Part shown: in pieces, positions 10,471 through 22,649 of the stretch | Position numbering within the stretch: position 1 is the stretch's first letter | How the letters are laid out: the number at the start of each line of letters is the position of its first letter | Assembly: GCA_029204225.1 (NCBI GenBank) | Contig: CM055093.1 | Coordinates: forward strand, 1,038,117-1,102,116 | Length of the DNA stretch: 64,000 nucleotides | Source: Diphasiastrum complanatum | Taxonomy: Eukaryota > Streptophyta > Lycopodiopsida > Lycopodiales > Lycopodiaceae | Direction of reading: 5' to 3' | Program-made: the position numbers and the translations under genes | The notes under the pieces: model-generated | Seen by the model: only the letters and a program-made list of their open reading frames with translations | The model's database searches: none | What the model was told of the DNA's origin: nothing

Positions 10471-11196
10471 AAGCACAACTAGCTCTAGCGCGTATACAGC
10501 TTGTAGAGGTATCTGATTCATGAAGATTACAAACTAGTTCACTCCCATTTGATTAATATTTCATATTCAAAATAATAGTCAAAGCTTCTCAGAACTTAAG
10601 AGAGAAACAGGACGTTCTAAACAGAAATGATGTTCTAAATAACTGGACTTGCAGAGAAAGAAGAATGCGGCCGAAGTAGACATAAACGTGGACTGGATAG
10701 TGCCTCAGTCGTATCGCACGAGCTAAGGAATGGCAGCATCAAGCAACTAGTTTTCTAACGTAGAAGGAAAAGATCTAAGTAGAATTTTCTTTGCAATATG
10801 CGTTAATGAATAGAAGTTAGGAGTAGTTCGACAGCTCGTGAGAGGACGACGGAGATTAATGTTAAGGACTGAATGGTGGGAGTTTTATGATGCGAATAAA
10901 CATGTGCAGTGTGCGTTGTGGTTGATCATGGGCCTTATTTCGAATGTATCTGCAAGTGAAAAAGTTTAGTAATGTGGCTAATTGAATACCTTTATAACGT
11001 ACTTGACAACAATATCATGTGAATGAATGAGTAGCTGCACCTAAAACTACCTTGGCAAAAGAACAAATATTCCATTATTTGCTGTAAGATGTAGATACAC
11101 ATAGAGACTTAACATCCTGTTTTATGGATGGATATGGTTTAGTTTTTCATGTAGCTAGCTTATTTGTTTCCTTTCAAAGCACAAAAGTAAATTGAT
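10471..11196. other. No supported gene downstream of the S1-family gene
   Basis: Only short frames are present. The first part is probably the 3' untranslated region of the S1-family gene. I see no further exon. Confidence 0.4.
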
Positions 11197-11390
11197 TTAG
11201 GTCATTTTCATTTTCACATTGTTTACAGCAAAATATTTGCTGTAAATCAGAAATATAGCAGCAAAAATTGACCAATGAAGCAAGAAAGAATTTTAGGTCA
11301 TTTTCTTCTTCACATTGTTTATAGAAAAGTATTTTCTGTGAATTAGCAATATAGCACCAGAATTTGACCAATTTCAGCAGAAAGAATACT
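11197..11390. repeat. 96-bp sequence in two tandem copies
   Basis: Two copies start at 'ttaggtcattttc' (11197 and 11293) and share 'cacattgttta', 'tttgctgtaaat/ttctgtgaatt' and 'atttgaccaat'. They are diverged at roughly one base in six. No function is apparent. Confidence 0.75.
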
Positions 11391-12903
11391 AGATAATGTC
11401 ATAAAATGGAACGCGAAATCTTTTGAAATGGGAAGTGGCGAAGGACCCTTATTTTTTTAAGCCCTTAAGATTTTAAAAAATTCACGTAAATTTTGAAACT
11501 TCAAATCAAAGCGAAAAAATTATTTGTCAAATGCTACATTTTGCAAATATCTAAAAGTTAGATCGAGTGATGCAAGATAAATCTAAAATTTTAGATTCAA
11601 TTCGCTAAAAAAATACAAACATTAGTTATGGTCAATTTTTTATTATGAAAAATGACTGTTGAAGTGGATTCAAAATTTTCGAACATTTTTTTAAAGAAGG
11701 ATTCAAATGCAAAATTGAAAAATATTTGTTTAACTAACTTATATGAATAATTACTAAACTTAAATAACACAGACGTTTAAAAACCATTTTCTAGAAATAA
11801 TCATTCTTAATAAAGATACTAATCATCTTTTCTAAAAGATAAAAATAATATTCACATAAGAAATTTGATAATTATCTATACACTGTCATAAAAAGATTTC
11901 AATCAAATCATTTGGGTCAGGACTAGCAGCCCTTCCAAGATTTGAATCTACTTGAGTAGTAGACTTCTCTAAGTAACAACATCCACTATTACCACCTTTC
12001 CTATATCACCTTCGTCACCTCCAATGCCATTAGCACGCGGTTGAAGCTCTTTGTAAAGTGGAGCAATATTGTCTTCTGAGGGGCCTAATCTACCAACTTC
12101 TTGAAACTCGTATGGGAAAACTGAAATTCCTACTAATCATATTTTAATAAAAGTTAGTAGCCCAACCTTGATCCAAAAGGTTACAAATCCTTGGTTCTTT
12201 TATTTTTTTGTCGAACATTAAGGTGAAAGGTAAAATCATTTTCATATGCATCAATTTCACCCCTCAAATTAAAAATAGAACATCAAGAAATTACAAATAT
12301 TTTTTTTATACTTAAAACAAACATGGAATACTAAATGCTTTGCAAATAACATTACTCACCAATTGAGTAACAATTCCAATGAACTAGGCAATCTTTTCCA
12401 TAGAGATGTAATCTTATGTTTGCGAATACTGAGAAACAGATATTCTAAGATATTCCAAGAGTTTGTTGAGATCCGCTACTGCGTCTCTATAGAACGTCGC
12501 ACAAAACATTGCGAGTTCTAACCTAATTATGAATTTACAAAGTACAAATAGGCCTTCACATGAATTTAGGCACTATAGTACATTTACATGTATAAAAATT
12601 GAAAATTTTTACAATATAAACAGTAATTTTGGATAATGTGGTATCATGAGGATCCACAATAATAGCTCCAATTTTGACCAGATTCTTGGCAACAGCCAAC
12701 TGGTGAGTTCTCCAATAGTCAAAAATATAGAGGAGCATTGTGTCTCAAGGAGAAGCCCCATTTCACGCGAAAATTTTGTGGTTATATAGCTTAGTGACTC
12801 GAGAGGTTTAAAATGAACAATAAATGAAACCTTAGATAACAGCAGGATAATTTTGAATTTTTCTAATAAAAATTGGGGTCGAGTGACTATGCATTTCTAG
12901 TAG
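11391..12903. other. AT-rich intergenic sequence, no supported gene
   Basis: Both strands are stop-dense. The longest frame is 60 codons (12556-12738, minus) and shows no motif. No LTR or microsatellite is visible. Confidence 0.45.
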
Positions 12904-13060
12904 TTTCATTAGTGTATGTTGATCTCTTTACAACATGTACATTGGGGTAGAATTGCATCTACTCAAGGTAGCACAATGATGAAGTTGATGCAGTTTTATT
13001 AGTCTCATTAGTGTATGTTGAGTTCTATACAACATGTACATTGGGGCAAGGTAGCACATT
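12904..13060. repeat. Imperfect tandem duplication
   Basis: Two copies share 'cattagtgtatgttga', 'acaacatgtacattgggg' and 'aaggtagcaca'. The second is shorter by internal deletion. The region lies just before the GA tract and transposase remnant. Confidence 0.65.
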
Positions 13061-13233
13061 TGAGAATAAACATTTCCAAATGTTAGCTAATTGTCTAATA
13101 CTTTCCCTTAAAGTCCATCTTGGTAACCTCGATGCATACAACAGTTATGCATGTGTAGATTCCATGACCACTTGCTCCTAAAGTCATGAACTTAGAATGT
13201 GGTGACTAGACCATCACTCCCAAACTTCCAATC

Positions 13234-13235
<2 letters not shown>

Positions 13236-13293
<58 letters not shown>
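13236..13293. repeat. GA microsatellite
   Basis: About 29 GA units lie 30 bases upstream of the first frame of the CACTA-like transposase remnant. A much longer CT tract lies beyond its other end, so the two tracts form an inverted pair around it. Confidence 0.95.
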
Positions 13294-13296
<3 letters not shown>

Positions 13297-13326
13297 AAAC
13301 TATGGATAAATATACACATGTTGTAA

Positions 13327-16300
13327 TTGTTGCAGATGTCGAACATACCAAACTTAGTCCGCAAGAAATGCACTTGTAACTACAAGTGCAAACTCACTAT
13401 TGGTGGTATGCAAATGGTCAGCATTAGAACCTATTATAAGCACTGTCACCAAGATACACTTGGAAACGTACATCCTTTGGTGAGGAGACAAATGCAAGAA
13501 ACAACTAGGTCGACATGTGGTACAACGTCTACACAAAGCAGACAACGCTTTTCTAACTTGCGTAGAGAACCAAGAAGGGTATTGTGTAGGTGCATGTCTT
13601 ATTGTGGTGGCGGACGAATGGTCGCTCCCTCCACTTTCAAAAAGCACCAAATGCTTCAACAAAATTTGTGTAATTTGGCTACCAATTTTGGTTTTCCTCC
13701 ACCACAAGAAGAACATGAAGATATTCCCTCGAATGAAAATTTTGCTAATACTCTTTCTAACGAGGAAGCAATGTTTGATGAGATGGACAATTTGAGTGAC
13801 GAAGAGGAGTTTATTGAATTAACCTTATAGAGAGGTGTATCGAGTTGCAATCTCTGTGGGAAAAATTCCAGGCACCAATAGAATCTCAGGATGAGATGCT
13901 TCGAGTCTTGTTCGGAGATATGGGTGGAGCACGAGTTGGAAATAAAAATGACAGGAAGAAAAAGCCGAGTCTTAGTAAACTTTTGGTGCAACTCCCAGCG
14001 ACATGGAATGGGGATCTCAATGGAGTGAAAATTCCAGCTTGTTGGAAGCAATTAAATGACATGTATTCTGGCCTAGGCATGATTGAAGTACAACCTTTCA
14101 AGCTATGTACTGGCTCAAAGACTATACACATACTCCCGAGTTACTTCAACCCAGCAAAGAAGACAATTATACAAAAAATGTATTATATTGTGTGTGCGAA
14201 GATGTGCAAAGAAAACAAAAACTCAAGCGTGATTGCTTGTCATGTTGTGAGAAGTGCCCAAAATGTAGTCTACCAAGGAAAGACATAATTTCCTTTGACT
14301 ATGCACCTATCAGTTCACAATTGCGATTATTGACAAAAAGTAGAACTATATGTCATGAACTGATGAGGATGTGGCGCAATAAGCATTGGTGGTTGGGGAA
14401 AGACCTACATGAGCATCATGAACATATATATGACTTTTGGGATGGTGAAAAATGTAGAGCCACACAAGAATTTTGGAATCCAAATTCAGTCTATAAATTG
14501 CCTATGATTTGTGAGAATTATTATTGTAAAAAGGCGTATGCAACATTTCTGAACAAGTGTCAAGCACTTCAAGATGGATGGAATGAAGATGAAGGAGTAT
14601 ATGACTTTGTGAGTGAAAAATGTCATGGTCATATCCAATGTGAAAGAAAATTGTGCAAGGTATGGATCTTGTAATTGCTAATCAATTGTTTTTTTTAGTT
14701 TTTTAATGAGTCTATGTAGTATTATGGAATTTAACTAAAATCATTTGTATTTGGTAGGGCGATCCTCGAAATTTTGCTCTGCTTCTGCATTCTGATGGCT
14801 TTTAAGCATCTCGAACAACCCAAAAAGATTGTGGCGTGATTGAAATCACTATTCTTAATGCAGGAAAGGGCTTTACTGTAGATATTTTACCTGTGTTAGT
14901 TTTGCCCCTCAGTTGTAAGAAGCTTATTAAGAGCTCAAGTGATGTCTTTGGCGCATTTCTAAGACCATTGGTGGATGAATTAGAATCTCTTTTTGTAGAA
15001 GGGATTGAATTATACTATAACTACCCTTTAAAATATATGTTTAGTCATGTGACAACCTCTTTGAAGCGGTGTCGACTGCGTGCTATACTAATGATGTCAT
15101 GTGTCAACCTCTTCGATGGGAGATCATCTTGCCCAATGTAAAATTGGTCTTTTCAAAGATGGTGGCCAAGCTTTTTGTCGAAGGGATAAAGCTCAATCTA
15201 CGTTAAGTGATAGAAATGACAATTTTGTTGGATGTTATGTTTATGATGGAAACAGATATCAAGCCAGATATCCACCACCTAAGAGATTGATTCTAGAAAT
15301 GGTTGAGGCATTATCACAGGCAAAGAGGGTTTGTAGCTAGGTTGAAAGAGAAGAAATTCTAAAAAGTGCAGGGCTATCAGGAGAGTCAATTCTTTGGAGG
15401 TTATACGATCTCTACACCTTCAATCTCTCGGCAGATTTGGTTTATGATGTGATGCACACCCTTTCATTGAATCTATTCAAAAAATTCATATCTTTCCCTA
15501 TGAAAGGATCAACAAATGATATGAACAGAGCTATCGACGCAACAGTTACAGAGGTATTTAAGATTGCTCTTTATTCCATTCGTTATGGACGTTGGCCAAA
15601 AGTGCCAAGTAAGTACTATGCAAGCTTCAAAGCAGAGGAAAATCAAAAGTTCATACAATGGTGCTTACCTCATATTTTGGGAGTTGTGACTAATATACCT
15701 GGACCGTTGCATGATTTAGGACTTTTGCTAATCGATGTTGCGCATCTTTTTTTACAATTTTAGTCGTGATCATGGATGGTCAAGAAGAGATGTAGAAGTG
15801 GTCAAGCATTTGTTGCTTGCTTGGAGAGTTCGAAACGAAGAAACTTATGGCGAAAATTCATCTCCTTTGGAACATGTAGCAGGTATCAAATATGTTTCAA
15901 AATTCAAGTAAAATGCAATAATTTGATTTGATTTCATCAATATTAAATCTCTATTTTTTTGGTATTTTTTGCAGGTAGTGGAGAGATTCTCGATGATATC
16001 TATCGTCATGGAATGCATGATGTTTTTTAACCAAAGCAACGAGATATCATATACTCAATATTATAGAAGAAGATTGTTTACTACAGTTTTTGAGCACGTT
16101 GAAAGGGACAAAGATGGCCTTATGCCTTTTGAAATAATGCTTGGTGAAATTCATGCTTGTTTAGTTCTTTCAGAAGGATATGTATTTGAAAATGCTCAAG
16201 CTTCTTTATGTTCCAAATGGCACGAGCATGGAATTTTCGAAGTGTCATCCATTGCAAAGGCAAAAAATATTTGGAGATCACATATTGCGTATAGTCATGG

Positions 16301-16734
16301 TTATGCATGTGAGAGGCTTTTAGAAAACAAAGGATTTGCAATCACAAAGAAAAAAAAACAATATCGTGTTTCAAAAGAAGAAGAAATTCAATATGCAGAG
16401 CATTTTTGGTGTATTGAAAGGAATCAAGGGCACTTTGGACGAGTCACAATTTATAGGAGAGTCTTTTTTCGAGGAGAGTTGTATTCAATCAGTGATGGTG
16501 TCGTTGTTAAAGTTGATGAAAGTTCTACACATTGGGAATAGTGTGGGACATTGGAAGGCACGAATCACATCGTTTTTTTCCATGCAACACAATCGAGAGC
16601 ATATGATTTTTTTTAGTGTAGAGTATTACAAACAACATATCATAACTGAGAATGGTGAAGAAAGCTTGTTGATTGACTTTTCAAAAGGGTCGAGTCTTAT
16701 TGCATATGAAACAAAGGATGACCCGCGACTATGA
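13327..16734 (+). pseudogene. CACTA/Plavaka-like transposase remnant
   Basis: Sequential plus-strand frames look like one DDE transposase of the CACTA-related (Transposase_21/Plavaka) type. An N-terminal part has 'CRCMSYCGGGRMVAPSTFKK', a zinc-binding-like motif, and an acidic stretch. Next come 'CEKCPKCSLPRKDIISFDYA', 'FALLLHSDGF*ASRTTQKD' and 'GLSGESILWRLYDLYTFNLS' followed by 'ADLVYDVMHTLSLNLFKKF'; the D-x-MH motif is typical of these enzymes. Two introns fit: AAG|GTATGG (14663) to GGTAG|GG (14757), and a second at about 15883-15974. Breaks include a TAA where the family expects Gln after DGF (a C-to-T change), a TAG near 15338, and frameshifts near 13830, 14150 and 16030. Terminal CACTA repeats were not found. 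Confidence 0.6.
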
Positions 16735-16846
16735 CCTGACCTTTGGCCTAGGTATGTAGCATCGCCTGACATAATGGGCAGGGGAATAAGAGAGAAAAAA
16801 ACTATAGGCAACCAATGAGAGTCTCAAAAATAGTAAAAAAAAATCA

Positions 16847-17026
<180 letters not shown>

Positions 17027-17032
17027 AAAAAA

Positions 17033-17851
17033 TGTGAGAAATTGGCAAAAATCTAGCGTGGTATTTTTATGATAGAAGTTTGTAAGTAAATCTCACATGT
17101 GTGGAGGATGTTCCCACGTGTGGAGAATTGTAAAGTAAATCAAAATGTTTGATAAAGGGGTCTCATAGAATTTCATAGTCAATCATTTAGGTGTAGGATG
17201 TTGATAGGGTCAAATTTGGCATAGATGGCAAATTATCCATTTCCACTTGTAATGCCAATATTGAGCCAAAATAGACCCAAACTTGTGCCAATTAGAGTGT
17301 AGACAAGTGTCATGCTTTTGTTTGATGAAGCTTAAGAGGTCCAATAGGATTTAGAGGTGGAACCTTGTGAGGTCCAATAGAAAATTGAGGTGTGCTTGAA
17401 TATAGTCCAATAGAATTTAGAGGTGCATGGATCAATGGTCCAATAGGATTAAGACGTGGCAAAGTGTGATCCAATCATAGTTAAGCATAGTGGTAGCTCA
17501 TGAATCTATTAGTATCATTGTACTCCTCCTTTTGGATCTAATTGATTTTGAGATTGAGTGGATTTTGAGAGTCATTGAATTTCTAGCTTTCTCTCTCTAC
17601 CCGAGAGCTCATGATGGTTTTTCTCTCTCTACCCGAGGAGAGCAGCTTGTTTTTACTTAGAATACTTTTGGAACACTTCCCACACGTGTGAGTGAGAGTT
17701 GGAAGTGATTGAATGCATGTAGTAGTGTGTTTTTGCCATAGAATCAAAGATAGATCTTGAATCTCAATCTAGTCTTGATCTTGGTGCATCTACACACCTT
17801 AGGAGATCACAAGTACATGTAGTGGACAATCCACACGTGTGAAATTCAACA
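17033..17851 (+). repeat. 5' LTR of element A
   Basis: This 819-bp LTR starts 'tgtgagaaattggcaaaa' and ends 'gtgtgaaattcaaca'. It contains a 33-bp-period CCAAT array (17339-17475) and three CACGTG cores at 17115-17120, 17681-17690 and 17832-17841; the last two are perfect CACACGTGTG palindromes. I see no canonical TATA box. Confidence 0.95.
17339..17480 (+). promoter_or_regulatory. CCAAT-box array with 33-bp period in the LTR
   Basis: The motif gtccaatag occurs at 17339, 17372, 17405 and 17438, exactly 33 bp apart each time, and a fifth CCAAT lies at 17471. Units share 'gtccaatagratttagaggtg' loosely. CCAAT is the binding core of NF-Y factors in plants. The same array is present in the 3' LTR from 21617. 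The position upstream of the presumed transcription start suggests an enhancer. Confidence 0.8.
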
Positions 17852-17864
17852 TGGTATCAGAGCC
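17852..17864 (+). other. Primer-binding site of element A
   Basis: The sequence tggtatcagagcc begins at the base after the LTR. It is the standard plant copia site complementary to initiator Met-tRNA. Confidence 0.93.
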
Positions 17865-18608
17865 TACCTAAGGTTACCATGCATTTTGATCCATTTGAGT
17901 GAAAACTATTCATCAATCTTGAGCTAGAAATTGTCAAGGCCCATTTTCCTAGCTATCTTGTCCAATTTTGGATCAAAAGAGATCAAAAGGACATTGATTA
18001 GGTCTGACCTGGTACTGTACGGAATCAGGTGCTCAGACACGTGTGAGTAACATCCAATTTCAGTTTGGGAGTTCTCTTTCATGTTTGATCCAAAAATCTT
18101 GCTAGATAGCTTGTTTTGAAGCTATTTATGTCTAGTTTCTGATGCAATCAGTTTCATTCCATTTGGTTGAGCCAATCAAAAGTTATAAGCTTTTGAAGAA
18201 GGTTAGGTAGGGCACCTAGACCTGGGTGGACACATTTGGTTTGGTCAAAAGATTGCTTGTTTGATCCAAAATTACAGTTGAATGCTTACCAATCTCATCT
18301 ATATGTGATCTAGGCACTGTTTTGAGATCTTAGCCATTTTGTTTCATGCAATATCATTGTATTTGAGTCAAATTTGGTTTCTTAGTGTATTTCACACGTG
18401 CTAAGAGTGTTTTATCCTAACTTTGCCCATACTCCATCATTTGATGTGAAGTAGATCTAGTTTTGGAGAGATTGAGATAGCTAGTGAGAATCATCTCACA
18501 GTTTGTTGCAAGATCTTGCATAGGAGATGGTAGCACACCATTATTGGATCCTATAGTGAGAGAGAAGCAACATTTTTTGTTCATAACTTTTATTTATCTC
18601 CACTTTAC

Positions 18609-21182
18609 ATGACTTCAATGAGTTCATACTTGTTGCAACCAAGTGAGAGATTGTCTACTTCCAATTATTCAATATGGAAGTTGAGGATGGAGTCCATCTT
18701 GATACTCCAAGATGTGATGGACATTGTACTTGGGATTGAGGAGGAGCCTCAAGTCCTTCAAGAAGTACAAAAATACAAGAAGAGAGCTAGGATGGCTCTC
18801 CACTACATTAAGATGAATGTCTCTAATGAGATATTGAGGGAGATTGGTGATTGTTCTACATCCAAGGAAGCTTGGGATTGTCTCAAGTCCATCTATGAGG
18901 CTAAGAACACCTCTAGGCTCCTCACTCTTAGAAATCAAATATTCCAAAGTAGTCAAAAGAGTGATGAGAGTGCATCTAATTATGTTTTGAGAGTCAAGGA
19001 TATTCATAGGGAGCTTGCATGTATTGGTGACTCAATCAATCAAAGTGAGCTAGTCCAAGTCATTCTCAATGGCTTGAGAGATGAATATGACAACCTTGTC
19101 CAATCCTATGCTATTAAGGAGGAGCTACCAAGTTTGGAGGCCCTTCAAAGTGTGCTTATTTCTGAAGAATCAAGACAAGAGTACAAACTCTTGAGGATGG
19201 ACAAGCTATCACTCAATCATGATGATGGCAAAGTTCTATTTGCCAAGCACAAAGAGAGGAGTAAGAAGCAACACCATCACTTCTCTAATGACAAAGCTAA
19301 AGACCAAGATGGAGAGGAGGAGGATACCTCTCATGCTTCTACTTCAAATCTCAAGAAGAAGAAGATCAAGTGCTTTTATTGTGGCAAGAAAGGCCATTAT
19401 GCCACCAATTGCTTCAAGAAGAAGAATCAACTCAATCAAGCCAACATCACCAATGAGAAAGAAGACTATATTGCAAGTGATGGAGAAGGCTCTCTTGTGG
19501 CATCAAGCTTCTCCTCTTCCACCTTCAACAAGGATGACTCATGGTATATTGATAGTGGAGCATCTTCACATATGTGTGGCTCCAAGAACTTTATTTCATC
19601 TATTATGCCTTATGATGGAGTCAAGAAGACTATATACTTTGCAAGTAAGCATGAGTGCAATATTGAAGGAGTAGGGATTATTACCTTGAAGCTTGCATCT
19701 TCTAAAGATCTCTTTCTCAACAATGTTCTTTTTGTCCCAAAGCTTACAAAGAACATCTTAAGTGTTGGCCAACTTCTTGGTAGTGGCTTTGATGTCAATT
19801 TCAATATTGACAATTGTGTGATCAAGAAGGATGGTGAGATCCTTGCATATGGATCAAGATTTGAAGGCATCTACAAATTGGATCCAAGTGAGAGTGCAAA
19901 CTCTCTTGATGTTTCTTATATGTCCAATATTTCAAAGGAGGATGATCACACAAGATGCACATATCTTCTCTCTTCAAGTATTATGGTGTATGATTATTCC
20001 TTATTACTCAAAGCATATGTTGAGAAGAAATTCTCATTGAAGATCAAAGCCTTGAGGAGTATTGGAGCTCTTGAAGGAATAGCACCATATGAAGTTTTAT
20101 TCAAGATGAAGCCTAAGGTTGATCACCTTAGTGAACTTGGTAGTGCTTGCTTTGCACATATTCCCTTGGAAACAAGAAGGAAGGATGATCCAAGCTCATG
20201 GATCATGATTGGATACTCATCCATCAAGGAGGCCTTTAGTGTCTTTACACTCTCTATTTCAAATGTGATGGTGAATAGAGATGTCATATTGCATGAAGAT
20301 TCAATCTTGGAAGTGGCCGAGATCAAGGCTTCTCAAGAAGCTTCACAAGTTATCCTTTTTGAAGGTATTCAAGTTATGATGGGGCCAATGTGTGAGGAGG
20401 AGTTTCTTCTTCATATGATTTCAAGAAGATCTTCAAGATGCATGGCCGAGTCTTTATGGCTCACCTTACATGGCAAAGAGGGGCATCTTTCATGTTGTAT
20501 CTACTACAACACATTCATATATGCTTCTCTTCCTTTGCTTGAAATGCTATCTTGCTTCATTGAATTTTTTGGATCTCAAAGTTCAAGAAAAGCTATACTA
20601 GTTTTGTATGATGCTTATGGTATGGACATGTTTCTTGTCATTATTGACTTAGATGTGTTTCCAATACTTTTTGAAAGCAAGATATTGTTTTGTCAAAAGT
20701 ATGCTCTTGGTTCTAGTAAGAACAAGATTGAGCTTGGTACTCACTTTTTTGAAAATCATGTTTTCACATGTTTTGAGGCAAATTGTAAACTCCTCTTGAG
20801 ATTAAGTGAAGCATCCAAAGTGGACACTTACATCCTTGAGAGAGTAACTAGCCTAAAAAAGATCAAGATAGTCTTTGATATCAAGATTAGATCCATCATG
20901 GATATAGTTCATTGTATGTGGACTAGTCAAGCTAGAAAGCATAATCTTGATAATCATCATTGTTTCACATCTTATGATCTTGATCTCCATGATCCTTATG
21001 AGGCTTGGAAGACTCAGATTTCTCTATTTATGGTGCATCCATCATGCAAGTGGAACTTTCAAGGCAAAGATCATCATCAAGCATGGAGGAAGCCCATGAT
21101 AATAGTGGCATATTGGTGGAGCACTCTTCAAAGGCATTGGCAAGAGATCTCTACCAAAGAAATCTTATCATGGATATGGTGA
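18609..21182 (+). CDS. Element A polyprotein: gag, protease, deleted integrase and a novel C-terminal domain
   Basis: One 857-codon open frame. Residues 1-210 are a DUF4219/UBN2 copia gag ('STSNYSIWKLRMESIL', 'IKMNVSNEILREIGDCSTSK'). A CX2CX4HX4C zinc knuckle has C255, C258, H263 and C268. Protease follows with the catalytic Asp 315 in 'WYIDSGASSHM'. The integrase catalytic core is deleted: 'KIKALRS' near residue 480 jumps to 'ALEGIAPYEVLFKMKPKV', so the catalytic acidic residues are gone. 'RRSSR' at about 606 marks where copia proteins normally lead into reverse transcriptase. Instead about 250 residues follow with no known domain, including a block at about 650-806 ('FEANCKLLLRLSEASKVDTY', 'MWTSQARKHNLDNHHCF', 'DPYEAWKTQIS') shared with elements B and C. 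The protein ends 'TKEILSWIW'. The long intact frame suggests recent selection in the source copy. Confidence 0.85.
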   Translation: MTSMSSYLLQPSERLSTSNYSIWKLRMESILILQDVMDIVLGIEEEPQVLQEVQKYKKRARMALHYIKMNVSNEILREIGDCSTSKEAWDCLKSIYEAKNTSRLLTLRNQIFQSSQKSDESASNYVLRVKDIHRELACIGDSINQSELVQVILNGLRDEYDNLVQSYAIKEELPSLEALQSVLISEESRQEYKLLRMDKLSLNHDDGKVLFAKHKERSKKQHHHFSNDKAKDQDGEEEDTSHASTSNLKKKKIKCFYCGKKGHYATNCFKKKNQLNQANITNEKEDYIASDGEGSLVASSFSSSTFNKDDSWYIDSGASSHMCGSKNFISSIMPYDGVKKTIYFASKHECNIEGVGIITLKLASSKDLFLNNVLFVPKLTKNILSVGQLLGSGFDVNFNIDNCVIKKDGEILAYGSRFEGIYKLDPSESANSLDVSYMSNISKEDDHTRCTYLLSSSIMVYDYSLLLKAYVEKKFSLKIKALRSIGALEGIAPYEVLFKMKPKVDHLSELGSACFAHIPLETRRKDDPSSWIMIGYSSIKEAFSVFTLSISNVMVNRDVILHEDSILEVAEIKASQEASQVILFEGIQVMMGPMCEEEFLLHMISRRSSRCMAESLWLTLHGKEGHLSCCIYYNTFIYASLPLLEMLSCFIEFFGSQSSRKAILVLYDAYGMDMFLVIIDLDVFPILFESKILFCQKYALGSSKNKIELGTHFFENHVFTCFEANCKLLLRLSEASKVDTYILERVTSLKKIKIVFDIKIRSIMDIVHCMWTSQARKHNLDNHHCFTSYDLDLHDPYEAWKTQISLFMVHPSCKWNFQGKDHHQAWRKPMIIVAYWWSTLQRHWQEISTKEILSWIW

Positions 21183-21300
21183 GGGTGCTGCTATGATGGA
21201 TCCCTTGGCTGATCTTCACTTCTTATGCATACCAAAGGATCCACTCAAAAAGATTTACAAACTTCTCAAGTGATCTAGTACCTTTCCAAGCTACTTTTTT

Positions 21301-21309
21301 GAGGAGGAG
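21301..21309 (+). other. Polypurine tract of element A
   Basis: gaggaggag directly precedes the 3' LTR, as expected for the plus-strand primer. Element B has a related tract at the same position. Confidence 0.85.
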
Positions 21310-22123
21310 TGTGAGAAATTGGCAAAAATCTAGCATGGTATTTTTTATGATAGAAGTTTGTAAGTAAATCTCACATGTGTGGATGATGTTCCCACGTGTG
21401 GAGGATTGTAAAGTAAATCAAAATGTTTGATAAAGGGGTCTCATAGAATTTCATAGTCAAGCATTTAGGTGTAGGATGTTGATAGGGTCAAATTTGGCAT
21501 AGATGGCAAATTATCCATTTCCACTTGTAATGCCAATATTGAGCCAAAATAGACCCAAACTTGTGCCAATTAGAGTGTAGACAAGTGTCATGCTTTTGTT
21601 TGATGAAGCTTAAGAGGTCCAATAGGATTTAGAGGTGGAACCTTGTGAGGTCCAATAGAAAATTGAGGTGTGCTTGAATATAGTCCAATAGAATTTAGAG
21701 GTGCATGGATCAATGGTCCAATAGGATTAAGAGGTGGCAAAGTGTGATCCAATCATAGTTAAGCATAGTGGTAGCTCATGAATCTATTAGTATCATTTTA
21801 CTCCTCCTTTTGGATCTAATTGATTTTGAGATTGAGTGGATTTTGAGAGTCATTGAATTTCTAGCTTTCTCTCTCTACCCGAGAGCTCATGATGGTTTTT
21901 CTCTCTCTACCCGAGGAGAGCAGCTTGTTTTAACTTAGAATACTTTTGGAACACTTCCCACACGTGTGAGTGAGAGTTGGAAGTGATTGAATGCATGTAG
22001 TAATGTGTTTTTGCCATAGAATCAAAGATAGATCTTGAATCTCAATCTAGTCTTGATCTTGGTGCATCTACACACCTTAGGAGATCACAAGTAGTGGACA
22101 ATCCACACGTGTGAAATTCAACA
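21310..22123 (+). repeat. 3' LTR of element A
   Basis: This 814-bp LTR matches the 5' LTR except for about eight substitutions, one inserted T and a 6-base deletion (acatgt) near the end. It is followed by aaaaa, the target duplication. Confidence 0.95.
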
Positions 22124-22649
22124 AAAAAATAGAGTATTATGAAACGGATATCAAGACTTTTGGGATGACGAGAACGTCGAAATTGAGAAGAATGATTTAT
22201 GATTACCAATAATTGTATTCACATGGATTCATTTTTTACTTTTACATTCATTGCAATACTTTTATACATATCAACTCATAGCTACAACGTCAATACCAAT
22301 ACATATTTTGTCCATTCATGACCATTTCAATTTCAAACAACAATAGGGTTTGCAAGTTCCATAAAATTGTGGAAAAAAGATGTCAAAACTATGAGGGAAA
22401 AATGAAGGGAGCATTAATTAATGGTTGGAATATTAAAGATGATCCAAATTAAACCCCATTGAAGATTACACCTCAAAAGAGGCTCATTGGCTCTACAAGT
22501 GACTTGTATGTAATGAGGGGGTGTCTCATCTATGATGACACCGAAGAACACCATGGTTTGTAAGCACTTGGCAGTCCTTGAGTCTTACGGTTTGTAGCAT
22601 CGAAGAGAGAAAATGATGCTACTACTTTGAACTCAATATCTCAAAGTGG
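22124..22649. other. No supported gene
   Basis: Sequence on the far side of the element A insertion. It should be the continuation of the DNA left of 17033. I see no transposase motif and no long frame in it. Confidence 0.4.

Larger units (their letters stand above)
17033..22123 (+). mobile_element. Element A: complete LTR retrotransposon lacking reverse transcriptase
   Basis: Two LTRs (17033-17851 and 21310-22123) begin TGTGA and end CA, differ by about eight substitutions and two indels (about 1%), and are flanked by a 5-base AAAAA duplication. The primer-binding site is tggtatcagagcc at 17852 and the polypurine tract is gaggaggag at 21301-21309. The single internal reading frame encodes gag, zinc knuckle, protease and a deleted integrase, but no reverse transcriptase or RNase H. 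The element is therefore non-autonomous but was mobile recently. A truncated relative lies at 61540-63105. Confidence 0.93.

Noticed and set aside
21005-21196. Frame ending SSKALARDLYQRNLIMDM, resembling the end of copia RNase H
   Set aside because: It is an alternative frame inside element A's 857-codon ORF. The other frame is the one conserved in element B, and no other RNase H motif is present. A trace of ancestral RNase H cannot be fully excluded.
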